Origin: Gonapodya sp. JEL0774
Lineage: Eukaryota > Monoblepharomycota > Monoblepharidomycetes > Monoblepharidales > Gonapodyaceae
Assembly (NCBI GenBank): GCA_027604505.1
Contig: JADIIX010000017.1
Location: 62,001-126,000, forward strand
Direction of reading: 5' to 3'
Length of the DNA: 64,000 nt
The notes below the pieces were generated by a model. It was given only the letters and a program-made list of their open reading frames with translations. It did not search any database and had not been told where the DNA came from. Below are positions 10,827 through 22,178 of this stretch, piece by piece. Position numbers and translations under genes: made by a program. Every line of letters starts with the position of its first letter. The stretch's first letter is position 1.

Positions 10827-13206
10827 TCAAAAATTTCGATGCCCCGCGCTCATTCCCACAAACCCCATCCTGCCATGGTCAGAGTCACGGGTATCTCTAG
10901 CGTGCTTAGTCATAGCAAACGACTGCGGGATTGTAAAAGGGTATTGCGGGGTCCCTGGTAATCTGGTTATCATACCCCTAGAGTCAATCGAATCCAAGTG
11001 CCCATTGGTAGGGGTCAGATGTGCTGAAGTGAGCCCATGAACCGCTGGTCCGATAATTGACGGCTTCGGAGGATTAGCGCATCGGTCTTTTCCGTAATTG
11101 ACTCTGTATCTGGAGTAGTTGGGGTCGGCGCGCTTCGTTTCCACAGCTTTGATAGCATTTGCGATATCCGTGAAATTGATGAAAGCAATGGATTTGTCTG
11201 ATGGCGTAGAGTTCGAGAACAAGTTATTCGTGTGAAATCGAGAAGATCTTGCGGAGTCAGGAGCTCACCAGGTACAATATTGATCATTTCGATTTCGCCA
11301 AACTCCTGGAACTCCCTCCTTAAAGATTCCTCGTTCAGCAAGGTGAGATCAATATTCCCAACAAAAGCGTTCCTGGTTGCGCCCTCTCGTACTGCAGCGA
11401 GAACCTCTTGCGGAATCGGAATACCCTTGCCCCAGCCAATTTTGAGACGCTTTCCGTGAATAACGAGTCCCTCTTGAGTGCTCCGATGATGAAACACGGC
11501 CGCGGAGTCTGCTGACATGAATGTAACAAAACCGATACCCTTCTCCTGAAAATACTTGACGTGTTGGAGAATACCACCACGAATATTCTGACACAGACAA
11601 ACGTGTCACTCCTTGTCAACTGACACAATATAGGAAGTCGATACATACGTCACAGAGCTCCCGCACTGTAGTCTCAAGAGGCAGCCCACCAAGGTACACA
11701 GTGCGATTTCCATTCGGTGAAGGAGGTATATCGCCTTGGAGTGAAAGTTGACAGATGACTTCACTATTCGTACAGAGGTGCAAATGGCTGCTCACCAGGG
11801 CCATTTCCTATTTGTGGTAACGGCAACGTGGGTGCTACTAGAGCTTGTTGTTCTGCAGCATTTGCAGGGCCTCCACCAGACAGCTTTGATGGTGCGCATC
11901 TGTCCCTCCCATAGTTGATCTAAAGAATAGAAAGGGTTATATAAAGACCTTAATCATGTGAATGATCACTCCTTACACACTCTTCGCCCTGTCCACTTAT
12001 CCTCCGCTTGCAGCGTTTGAACCGCCTTTACGGCTGAGGCAATTCCTGCCATGTGAACGAATGCAATGCGTTTATCCCGCAACACTTTTATCTGATCAAT
12101 CTGCCCAAATCGAGACAGTTCCTCTCTCAAGACAAGATCCGTGACACTGTCGTCAATATTACCGATGAAAACATTCCGAGAGGCACCTTGACCAACGGCG
12201 GAGAGGATGCTCGCAGAGGGCGCTATAGGTTTGCCCCATCCAACTTTGATTTCTTGACTATGGATGATCAAGTGCCTGTGATTGCATTCGTTGTAGAAGG
12301 CAACAGCGGCCCCTGCATCGACAAATGTGACAAAAGCACAGTTCTTCTCTTCCAAAATTTTGGTCTGCTCTACCATGCCCGTTTTCACGTTATTGAGAAG
12401 GTCCTCAAGACTAGCATTAGATGGGAGATTTCCAAGGTAAACAGTCCGTTGGTCTTGTCGGGCTGAAGTGATAACATTCGGACTGCCTAATGGTGGGTTT
12501 ACAGCTTCAAACTGTCCGCCACTCGTAGAAGCAGCCCTGCCCAGTGAAAATTGTCCGCCAAACCCTCCCGGAACGTTAAATGCATTGATCGACGATGATT
12601 GAAACGTTTGCGCAGAGTATTGTGCAAAGTTTTCTCCGCGAAGCCCCATAGGGCCTACAAGCATCGGCGGCATCTGTCCTATTTGCTGGGGTATTGACAT
12701 CTGACCGAGCGACGGAATCTGCATCCCACTCATTCCTCCGACGGCATTCATCTGCATAACGCCCATGCTACCCATATTGCCCAACTGCGCCATCTGAGTC
12801 ATGCCTGGGTAGTAGGTGCTCATCGACAAGGGATTTTGTGACGAGACAAAGGGTGCGTTCGGCTGATTTGGATGGGGAGGGATTTGGTGATTCATTTGGG
12901 TATACTGTTGCAAGGAGAAACGCTGTTTCTTGTTGATGTCGTGCGAGCCAAAATCAGCTCCTCGCTTCATAGCCTCGGGATCTACTACAAGATTCTCGAA
13001 ATTTGGACTCGAAGCGTTCGAGTGTATTGGGGATTGGTTAAACGCAACAAAGAGATGTGGAGGCAAGGCCTGCTGACTGAATTGAGAAGTGAAGTGCCAA
13101 AGAGCATTAAGAGGGCCTAGAGATTCTTCGAAGCAACAATTTCAACTTACACCAATGGCAACCGCTGCTGGCCGGATTGAGGCACGGGAACTAGATCCGA
13201 CAACAT
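10827..13206 (-). CDS. Four-RRM RNA-binding protein, Nrd1/Mrn1 family
   Basis: The exon model closes exactly in frame (683 residues): 13206-13151, 13076-11981, 11919-11796, 11734-11649, 11587-11269 and 11197-10827. The first ~200 residues are a Met/Gln/Gly/Pro-rich low-complexity region. Four RRMs follow. RRM1 (from ~228) has RTVYLGNLPS as RNP2 and ends with IKVGWGK. RRM2 has RNVFIGNIDD and ends with INYGRDRCA. RRM3 has RTVYLGGLP and KIGWGK. RRM4 has RNAFVGNIDL and ends with VNYGKDRCA. Four RRMs arranged as two such pairs, with the GWGK and NYGKDRC signatures, mark S. pombe Nrd1 / S. cerevisiae Mrn1 relatives. These are cytoplasmic mRNA-binding regulators of mRNA fate, and the role here is inferred from them. 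The 5' flank has a pyrimidine tract on the coding strand. Confidence 0.9.
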
Positions 13207-13866
13207 AAGATGATTGGAACAGGTATCAAAAGGATAATAGCAACAGGATGGAGGGTATGTACTTCTACAAAAGGCGAAAGGCAAATCAAAATTTGCACTC
13301 CCGAATCGGAAAAATGGAAGTGATGTAGAAAGGTGGGGTAACAGGGTGTGAGGTCATACACTGTTGACAACGGGATTGAATGGCAGAAATCGAGTCTCAA
13401 TTCTATAAGGAAAGAGGTTGAAACGCGGATGATAGCACGAATACGTGATATTCTGATCGTTCGGATCAAACTCACAATAAGCTGATTGCAGAAACTCCGT
13501 GCTCCACAGAACACACAGGGCGGGTTGGTCAACGGAAATGCAAAGTAAGACGAAAACGGGGGAGAAACAAGCTGGGGAATTCCAATCGTAACCAAATGTG
13601 ATGATGAAACAAATGGGGAGAAACTAGTGGAGTGATGGGAGAAAGAAAGGGGGAAGGGAAGAGGAAGAGGGGGAAAAGGAAAAGGGAGAAAAGGAAACAA
13701 AAGCTGCTCAACGGGGCTCGTGGACAGTGGAAAGGTCTTGGGACAGTCTTGTATTATGCTGGTGGAGGAATGATATTGGAAAGTACATATACCTCAGCAG
13801 CACAACCAGACAACCATGGGCATCCATTTTTCAACGATCCGAGCCAGATAATGTTTAGAGAAAGGT
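13207..13866. other. Intergenic spacer with purine/pyrimidine tract
   Basis: This ~660-bp spacer lies between the start of the four-RRM gene and the stop of the quinone oxidoreductase gene, both on the minus strand. From about 13632 to 13700 the plus strand is nearly pure G/A, so it is C/T on the strand of the RRM gene, a composition common in fungal promoters. No coding frame was found. Confidence 0.45.
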
Positions 13867-15307
13867 CTAAAGTTTCAACAATACTTTCCCAATTGAGCGG
13901 TCTTCCTCCAAATGACGGTGACCATCCGCGACATTTTCAAAGTCATAAACTTTATCAATCACCGGCCTCAATTCCCCGCTCTCAAACTTGGGAATGCATT
14001 CTGCCTGAATAAGGCTTGCAAGATTTGCTTGGTACTCTTTCGAGCGGGAGCGAAGTGTCGAACCCTCAATCTGCACAATTCAGGATTGCATCAACTTTGT
14101 AAATGTGAGCGCCACTTTAAACAACTTACCCGCAATCGTTTTCGAAGCAAATGACCAATCGTGGCCTTCTCTACAACTGGTCCTCCAAGCAACGCCAGCA
14201 AAACCATGCGACCGTCCATCGCAAGCGCTTCCAGGTTCGCGTTGAAGTAAGTTCCACCAACAAAGTCTATCAAACAATCCACTCCTCGCTTCCCAGTTAT
14301 CTGAAGCACTTCACTCTTCCAGTCTGGATTTCCTTTGTAGTTAATCGCGTGTGTCGCACTAAAGTAGAAGGAACAAGCACATGGAACTGGATGATGAACT
14401 TGACCATCAGTGGCTGAGAGCTCACCCAAGACTTCTCGCAAAGCTGCACTTCGCGTCCGTTCCCGCAGTTACAATAATGTTCCTCCTAATAGGGATTGAG
14501 GCAAGAGAGTGTTCATGCATGAATAGTGCAGAAGAGGTATAGTAATATGAAGGTCGGAGAAAAAAAGAATACTCACGCTCCCCAGGATTTTGCGAGCTGT
14601 ATGGTAGCAGTACCAACGCCAGACGCCCCCGCGTGTATCAGGACGTCTTCACCTTTCTTCAATTGGCAGATATATATCAAGGCCTGATATCCAGTCATAA
14701 ACACCTCCGGAATAGCCGCCGCTTGCTCAAGCGTACACCCTTTTGGAATTCTGAGGACTGTACCAAAGTTGATAGCGCAATACTGAAACGACGGTGAGGA
14801 TTGGGAAGCACAGAAAACTTGCCTACGAACTCACCTCCGCATAGCCGCCACCACCCACGAGGCCGCAAACTTTATCTCCAACTTGAAACCCCTTGCCCTG
14901 AGCTTCCGCTCCAATTTCCACAACTTCTCCACTGATTTCAAGGCCCATTGTTTCTGAAAACAGACACGCATAAATTCACACACAGAGAGTCTCTATGGAA
15001 GGATGCTTCAGTTGGAATTACCTGGTGAACCAGGGGGAGGAGGGTATGCACCAGAACGCTGAAGGGTGTCGGCACGGTTGAGACCAGCGAACGCGACCTT
15101 GACCAGCAGCTGATCGGGGTTGGGGATGGGTCGTGGGATTGTCCCAATCGCCAGTTCGGCGATTGTGCCTGGTGGTAGATCCGGAGAATCAAAATTCGCA
15201 GGGTCGTCGATGCTCAAATATAGTGTAAAATGGAATCTACAAAGACAAAACTCACCAGGCGGTTTCACCGTAACTGCACGCATAGTACCACGAACAGCGC
15301 TAGTCAT
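13867..15307 (-). CDS. NAD(P)H:quinone oxidoreductase, PIG3-like (MDR superfamily)
   Basis: Seven exons join in perfect phase to 338 residues: 15307-15256, 15168-15022, 14953-14835, 14782-14577, 14485-14426, 14358-14130 and 14070-13867. The protein begins near MRAVTVKPPGG and continues with PNPDQLLVKVAFAGLNRADTLQR, a GYP-type linker AYPPPPGSP, and GLEISGEVVEIG. The nucleotide-binding half carries the glycine motif GASGVGTATIQLAK, then RNIIVTAG and HAINYKG. This is the medium-chain zinc-independent quinone reductase fold. The N-terminal NRADTLQR and the overall length match the PIG3/TP53I3 group rather than zeta-crystallin. Expected role: cytosolic NADPH-dependent one-electron reduction of quinones under oxidative stress. 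It sits head to head with the AIP-like gene, with 258 bp between start codons. Confidence 0.92.
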
Positions 15308-15565
15308 TAATGCTTAAAGTGGAGAAAGGTCGCGGGAAGCCGGTGACTGTTTCTCAGTTTGGGGTCGGGGAAAGAATTTTTGGTCTTGGTTCGTGCAAGT
15401 AAGTTCGAGTGCGTGTCTGGCTGTTCGAGGATTGAACTACCTTTCCATCTCACCGAAGACAATGGCGACTCCGAGACGCTACCAAATGGAGAGAATGGTC
15501 AAGGTATTTGTACTTCGGGTCTCAAGAAAATCCGTTTCGCTTCGACATTTGGGTAATTTGGCAAC
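15308..15565. promoter_or_regulatory. Short divergent promoter
   Basis: This 258-bp spacer between the start codons of the quinone oxidoreductase (-) and the AIP-like gene (+) must hold both promoters. No coding content or obvious TATA element stands out. Confidence 0.45.
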
Positions 15566-16965
15566 ATGAACTTCCAAATCAAATCAACGAAGGTGGATCC
15601 TCACGGATTGATTCTCAAGCAAATCCCACCATTAACATTCCCGGACCCGTCGTTGCTTGCTCCGCAATGGATAGCAGGATCAAACGCCGTCATTCATTAC
15701 ACTGCGTGGACCTACATCACTCAAGATGAGAACGCCGCGCGGACAGAGTTGGAAGAATGGGGTATTTTATCCGATAAATCATCCGAACATGACCATCGGC
15801 ATTGCAATCATGATCGTTCTGCTGAGTCTGCGTGCCGTGTGGTGCTGGAGCGACAGGACAAAATGTGCGATGTAGACCACCAACCATACCGCCACAAAGT
15901 TGGAGACACCAGGCAACGTGGAGAACCCCTTGATCTTCGCGTAGGAAAGAAGTTCATATTTGAGGGTGTGGAGACTTGCTTGAAGACCATGCGTGTAAAG
16001 GAACGGAGCATGTTCGTGCTCATGCCAACAGCCTTGCAAGTTGGTAGCACATTTTGTCTGAATCGATTCATGTTTTGAGTCATTCTTGCCTATAGGGATT
16101 TGTTCAGTTGGAGACACAGCTTCGCCAGCAGCACCTGAATAAGCAATCCACACTGAGCGGTGGTGGAGGGAATCGACAGGTTCCAACGCACCGTTGCAGT
16201 GCGACGCTCACCACTGATGATTATATGAACAATCGCGATCTCATTTCTGTCTATACCCAGCCGCTGGAGCTCGAAATTGAATTCCTCCAGTTCCAACCGC
16301 CGGGAACTTTTGATAAGTGTGTATGGGAGATGACCCTCGAAGAAAAATGGATTGAGTCTCAAAAGAAAAAGGAAAAGGGAAATCGATTTTGCAATGAAGG
16401 AAAGTATGCGGACGCAAGGAGTCTCTACGAAGAGGCCCTCCAGCTAACGGAGCAAATCTTGAAGAGTACTGTGATCTGCGACCACAAGAGAGACATTGAA
16501 TGGATTCAAACACGTGTCACGTCGAGAAATGAAGCTTCCGAAGATATCAAGGAAGGACACTTCCCAACACCACTTCCGACGGGCCTCCCAAAGCTCGAGG
16601 TGTTGGAGACTCTCCCAGCTTCACTCCATTTGAATCTTGCTTTCGTTCACCTGAAAATGGAGCCTCCAGATAACACTCTCGCCGTACATCATTCCAGCAA
16701 GGTTTTGGAGACGAATCCGGACTCCGTGAAAGGTCTCTACCGCCGCGCCATCGCGTATCGGGGACAGGGCGATTGGGAAAAAGCTCGCATCGATCTACAA
16801 CAAGCTTTGAAGCTGGAGAGGGAGGCGAATGGAGAGGGCACCCAGAAGGGTTCGTTGCACTCGGCCACTGTTGATATCATCACGAAGGAGATGCGCTTGC
16901 TTGACTTGGAAGAAAATAAAGCACATATGATGCAAAGAAAAATGTTCTTGGGGCTTTTCACTTAG
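15566..16965 (+). CDS. AIP/FKBP-like immunophilin with TPR domain
   Basis: Two exons, 15566-16039 and 16096-16965, give about 447 residues. The join uses donor GTTGGT and acceptor CTATAG, both phase 0. The N-terminal half resembles the degenerate FKBP fold of aryl-hydrocarbon-receptor-interacting protein: VIHYTAWTYI, then GEPLDLRVGKKFIFEGVETCLKTMRVKE. The C-terminal half holds TPR helices: EEKWIESQKKKEKGNRF, YADARSLYEEAL, ASLHLNLAFVHLK and VKGLYRRAIAYRGQGDWEKA. AIP-type proteins act as Hsp90/Hsp70 co-chaperones, and the TPR would bind the chaperone EEVD tail. The odd feature is an ~70-residue insertion in the FKBP-like part, rich in His and Cys (EHDHRHCNHD). It is convergent with the WNK gene. 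Confidence 0.8.
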
Positions 16966-17137
16966 CTGAGCGAAACAAACTGGCTCCCAATATTTGACAT
17001 AATTGCGAATGTTCGCGAATTATAACACATGTACAAAGTTGCTAGCTGCACTATTTCACTGTCAGTTTACGTACAAAGCCGACCAGCCAGTCCCTTTGAA
17101 TGTCATTTAAATAGGGCGCTGAGCGCTACCCCCTGGG

Positions 17138-19794
17138 TCATCGCCGAGGCAGGCCTTCAACCGTATCATCATTATCTGTTGATGGCAGTGATAAAAGTCA
17201 AAGACAAACCAACAGGCATTGGGCCACTCTGTACTTACGTCCCGGTAAGCCAGTCAACCCCTTAGGCGTCACTTTTCGAGCCATCATGGCTCTCTCCAGC
17301 TCCACTCGATGTAATCTTTCCATCTCTTCCTGCTCCTTTCGTTGTTTCTCCACCAGAGCCACAATCTCACTGTCCGATCCATCCGCTTCACTGTTAGAGG
17401 ACTCATCATATGTTCCACTTTCGCCAAAACTGTCCATATCTCGAGAATGTCGTGCTGATGTTGGGTCGGTATCTTCCCATGGAATGGCTGGCGGGAGCTC
17501 GAAACCGCTTGGCATGTTCGCGTTTATGGGCGGATTGGAGAGTGCAGTGACGGTATGTGGTCGAAAAATAGAGTCCCGGGAAGGGGATCGCTGTCGGAAG
17601 GCATTGGATTTCGGGGGACCTAAAGTGGCATTCGAGCCCATTGTAGCCGCCGCACCTGCACTAGCGCTTCTCTTGAGAGCCGCATCGTCCAAAGGCTTGC
17701 GTGGTTGTGGCCGGTTTCCCAGACTAGTCGAGCGATCTAATGGCACTGGCTTCACTCCATTTACAACAAGCGAGTCCGTCACTCCTCCTCTCTGATTACC
17801 CATTCCCGGGGAGGCTCTCCCTGATATGTTGATTGGACGTGGAGCGAGACCCGCACCAGGATTTCTCTTCTCTTTCGCAATCCATTCTTGAACCACCTCG
17901 AAAAGGGTGGACTCCACTTCCTGTTGGTCCTCCTCTTGCACAAACCCCTCTCGCACCATCTCGCTGACCACGGCCTGCGCGGTATCTTCCTTCAACGAGA
18001 ACGGGAACTTGATCTCCTGCTTCCCATACATCAATCTTATGTGCATTTCATGCTGTACGGCGTCATAAGTTGTCACAGCAATCGACGGCATTGTCGCAAT
18101 GTGTGGACGTAGGTGGTAAGTGTGGAACTCCGCGTCAATTCTCGATAAGGTTGTATCCTGAGGAACAATTTGTGGACTGGGAGATATTGATCCGGATGTC
18201 TGCGAAGCTGAGGGAGGTTCGACTTGGCGTTGCTGATATTGAGTTATTGCGGAAGCAGATGATGGTCCCATATCCGGACTGAACGTCCGAGGAGAGCCAG
18301 CGGAGGAGTCGGAATTGGTTGTTACAGAGACTGATGTTTCCGTTCGATAATTTACAGAGTCTGTTAGCGAACTGGAATCGTGTGAAAAGTTCTCCACTGC
18401 ATGCGGTGAAAGGAATTTGGCACTCGTTGGAGCGATGGGATTTTGAGGAATTTCGTCGGCCGACGTAGTGACAGTACCGGGATAAGCTTCTGTCGTTTGG
18501 GAGGCTAGGAATAAATCCTGTGATGTGGATCTCGGGAGTGATGAAAATGACTGGTTGGTACCAGACTCATAAGCTGTTTGCAAGCTGGCAGAACTACCAG
18601 CCGGCTTGGCCCCAGGCTCATGCTCCTCTTGAAGAAAGGGATGACGAAGGAGATCTGTCGCAGATGGCCGCTTTGTGGGATCGTGGTTGATGCATATGTC
18701 AATGAACTCCCGAGTGGCTTCGTCCGCAACCTGGTAATGGAGGGATACCACCAGTGCGTGAAATTGCGTCATGAACTACGCGACAATGGATACTCTACCT
18801 TGCTGAGTGCTTGGGGTTTTATACCAGAAGTGACCCGTTTGAAGATCTGAGCCTGATTTGTGCACTCTCCGTAAGGATACTCCTTGGTAACCATCTCGAG
18901 CACACATAGGCCGAATGCATATATGTCGACCTTCTCGTCATAGTGCTCGTCGTAAAGTTCTGGTGCCATAAACTAAATGGATAAACGAGTTTAGCGCTTC
19001 CTCCCCCACCTGTCAGATCCGATCAGCGGGCTCACCTCGGGCGTTCCAAGCACGCTCGAGAGATGATCCCGCTCCTTCAGTGCCGCCAAGCCGAGATCTC
19101 CAATTTTTGCGAGTCCATTGTTGCCGTTGATGAATATGTTGTCACATTTCAAGTCGCTATCGCGTACATTCGCGAATTGTGAGTGCCGCTGGACAGGGCG
19201 TTAAAGGTGCTGAGCCCAATCTCACCGGTGAATGATGCTTGGGCTCCGGGAGTGCAAATACTCCAGGCCTTCGAGTATTTGCCGACACCAGCTTCGAACG
19301 ACGCGAGGTTTCACCATTCCCTTGGTTCGTTTTACGTACTGCTTGAGCGTCCCACTCGACATGAGCTCGGTGATAAAACAAAGGCGTTCTTTCCCGTCAG
19401 CACTCTTCGTGGTCCAATAAGAGTAGAGGTTGATGATGTTTTTATGGCGGAGCTGTTGTAAGAGCTGAATTTCCGACAAGAAGCGAACTGAGTCCCGTTT
19501 TGAGAGATGGTCTATCCGGAGCTGATTCCACGCCACTTCAATTCCAGACTCATTGTCTAAAGATTTGAAAACCTCTTTGGACGCCCCCTTGCCAAGGGAC
19601 AGCGCATACCTGTCGAATCTAAAATAGAGTTGACTGGGGCATTCCGAATAACACGCTACCTCGGAGAAAACTCACCTTCCAGTGGGATCGGACTCAACAA
19701 CTCTATGCGATGGATCCTCCGGTTCCTCCGGCTCATCCCCCACAGTGTTGGTCAAGGCACCATTAGGGAAAGGAGGAAGGGCTGAGAGGTTCAT
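17138..19794 (-). CDS. WNK-type Ser/Thr protein kinase
   Basis: Exons 19794-19676, 19618-19226, 19156-19036, 18972-18799, 18730-17239 and 17175-17138 join in phase to 778 residues; the 38-nt last exon is the weakest part. The kinase domain runs from ~44 to ~300. The glycine loop is GKGASKEVF, placing a lysine (K54) where WNK kinases keep their displaced catalytic lysine. The usual VAIK site reads EVAWNQL, so the ordinary lysine is absent. The catalytic loop is HRDLKCDN and the metal-binding motif is DLG, as in WNKs. Residues ~486-556 ([15 protein letters not shown]) match the OSR1_C/PF2-like domain. WNKs sense osmotic and chloride changes and act on GCK-VI kinases; that role is inferred. The start at 19794 is the first in-frame ATG; an upstream exon is possible. 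Confidence 0.9.
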
Positions 19795-20422
19795 TGTGAT
19801 GGCGGCCAAGGAGGGAATATCTGATTCAACAGAAGGCTGAGTAGGTAGAGTGTCGAGTGGTATGTGTGGAGTTTCCAAGAGCTTTGATAGGCGGAGAGGG
19901 TGTGGGTGAAGGAGGAGGGGGTGTGCAGACTTTCAGCAGATGCCAATCGAGGTGGCCGAATCGACTGATTTTGTGGCTCAATGAAAAATAGAGAGATGAA
20001 GCATGTTCATGGGGAATAGAAGGACGTTGTCTCTGGTGGTGGGGCTGTGCTCGTCGTGTTGTCCTCAACGGTTCTCAGAACGCAGATGTGTTCCCTAAAG
20101 CCCCAGTAACAATATCACAAACGATTGAAGCAATCATACGCATCAATGCAGGACCGTGTAACTCACTCTGCGACGGCAACGCCGCCAGATGGCGAGTAAA
20201 TTCCCGTTCCCCTTGCTGCACACTTTGCCTTTCCAAGACTGTCACTCCCGATACTTGCCCTCTCCTCAATCAGATATCCCTACAGATGCAGAGTTTTCTC
20301 GGTTTGAAGCTTGAGTTTCGTTGTGCAAAAAATGGTCTAGAGGGACAGGTTTTGTGGGGTTGGAAAGAGGTGCGCCCAAACAAAACCATTTTTCCTCATT
20401 ACAACTCTAAGCGCGTATTATA
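19795..20422. other. Intergenic spacer
   Basis: This ~630-bp spacer lies between the WNK start codon and the twinfilin stop codon, both on the minus strand. It would contain the WNK promoter and 5' UTR and the twinfilin 3' UTR. C/T-rich frames seen here are not supported as coding. Confidence 0.45.
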
Positions 20423-22086
20423 CTACCGTTTCTTGGTAGGAGGTTTCGGCTTTGAAAAAGCCTTTTGCGTGTGGAGAACGGGAAGAGGAAGTGGGGAACG
20501 AAGACTTCATGTTATCAGGATCCCAATGGGGAAACACTTCCAAACTTATACCTGTTTCACGTTGCTTTGTTGTGGGTGGAGCTCCGCCATCAGCAAGGCG
20601 GCGTCTAGCTCAGAGGGTCCATCGATTTCGAGCTATTGAGAAAAGATATAATTCGAACATTTCGGCAAACGGCAGGTCAACCATCACGGCAAAATAGAGG
20701 GGCGGACGTCGGTTTGAAGACGCGCACGGTGAGTAGATTCTTGGGAGCGAAGGAGGGTGTATCATCACCTTTTTCTCGATAGAGAGCCCCTCTGACTCCA
20801 AAGCTTGAACAACCGCTCCCTTAGATGAAGAATAGAGCATTTTCTGTTTCACGCTGGACGAAGGTGGGCAGCAATAGACGAAAACTGACAGGAAACGCTT
20901 TGTGATAACTACCTGATCAGTTCAAATTTCCAGGTTCACGATGTACTCACTTGCCGGAGCATGAAGTGCACCATTCCAGTCGTGTGTGAACTTGAAAACG
21001 ACAAAGCGAGGTGCATTTGTGGGTATATCGTGGGGAACGTGGGAGGACGGTAGGTTGCTCGATGTGCCAGTGATTGTTTCATTTTCCACAATCTGGAGGA
21101 TAACGTGTTGGCCACCAGGACCGTGTTCCTTCAGTTGACAAAGAATTTAAATCTCACGAGCTCAATCATGTCGTGTTCACCACTGAGCAGTCTCCGAACA
21201 GAATCCTTTGCTTCTTCAGTGAGAGGAAAGGCGATGGCGGAGGCAGTGTTCGACCGACGAGTGCTCATTGTGTCGAAGGAAGTCTTATTTGAAATGTGAG
21301 AACAAGAGGTTGAACAGCGGACCGAAAGGAAATTCGAGGAGCTCTCTTCCTCACTTCCTCCAGTTTGACCTGTTGTAAGGTTCTTTCCGCGTCTTCATGC
21401 AAAGTGGTAGTTTTCAGAGGGAAAGCTAGTTCATGATGTCGTCACCTACCGGTCAGAGGTCCAGCCGATTTGCTGCTGATTAAGTGCGCCTTATACGCTG
21501 CCAATGTCACATCTGTCTTGATTGGGTTCGCAGTGTCACTTATTGAGTTCATTCTCCTTGTCGCAAGATGAGAGCTCAGAGCTCACTGGAGTGGTAGCAT
21601 ACACTGAGTCGACAAATAAAGAGTCGCCGAGTTCTTTCGTGAATGAGAATCTGGTGGCAGCGTAGAGCATCTTGTCACGGACGTGAGAGTTGTCTTTTCA
21701 AAATGCGGTGGTGATTGCAAAATGACGTTGACGAAAGGGATTTGGCCTACACGACGGTATAGATATTCACCAGGAGTATACTGAATAAATATCCAGCTTC
21801 CTTCGTCGTTCTTGAAGAGCACATAACTCCCTTTCCGTGGATCAAACCAAGACGCGATTCCGACCCAATCCTCCTCCCACGTCCCGGAGTAGCGAATCGT
21901 GGCAGAAACTACTATCGACTCTGTTGTTCAACCAACATGGTGTGAAAATCTGAAGCAGCGACACCAATTCGGAGCAATGGAATGCTCACCTTTTTCGATT
22001 GTCGCTTTGATAGCGCGAATGTCCTTAGCATGATGAAATGTGGAAATTAAATCAGGCGTTGGTCTGATTCCCGTTTGAGCGGACAT
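20423..22086 (-). CDS. Twinfilin (two ADF-H domains)
   Basis: Nine exons join without any phase error to 336 residues: 22086-21990, 21920-21771, 21693-21587, 21516-21450, 21369-21158, 21092-20951, 20884-20769, 20632-20552 and 20461-20423. The first ADF-homology domain has [36 protein letters not shown] and [19 protein letters not shown]. After a Ser-rich linker, the second has [29 protein letters not shown] and [18 protein letters not shown], then [10 protein letters not shown]. The short C-terminal exon supplies the basic tail KPKPPTKKR that twinfilins use to bind capping protein and phosphoinositides. Twinfilin sequesters actin monomers and helps uncap and depolymerise filament barbed ends in the cortical cytoplasm. 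The start codon lies only 5 bp from the ATG of the divergent RING gene. Confidence 0.95.
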
Positions 22087-22178
22087 TCTTTATGTGGTGT
22101 GTATGGTTCTGGGGTCAGCAAGGGTGCCCATGGCGCCGGCAGGACGCAGCCGTTCTGTGCAGGACTCCAAATTGCGAC
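22087..22178. promoter_or_regulatory. Very short bidirectional promoter region
   Basis: The twinfilin start (22086, minus) faces the MGRN1-like gene (plus). If the plus gene starts at its first in-frame ATG (22092), only 5 bp separate the two start codons. If it starts at the next in-frame ATG (22179), there are 92 bp. Either way the core promoters and 5' UTRs must overlap neighbouring coding sequence. Confidence 0.4.

Noticed and set aside
13632-13700. Purine tract as a G-quadruplex or simple-sequence gene feature
   Set aside because: It is irregular G/A sequence without four regular G runs, and is most simply a promoter-type pyrimidine tract of the RRM gene.
15779-16186. Minus-strand open frame with hydrophobic stretches
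   Set aside because: It is the antisense shadow of the AIP-like exon, which has clear FKBP-like and TPR similarity on the plus strand.
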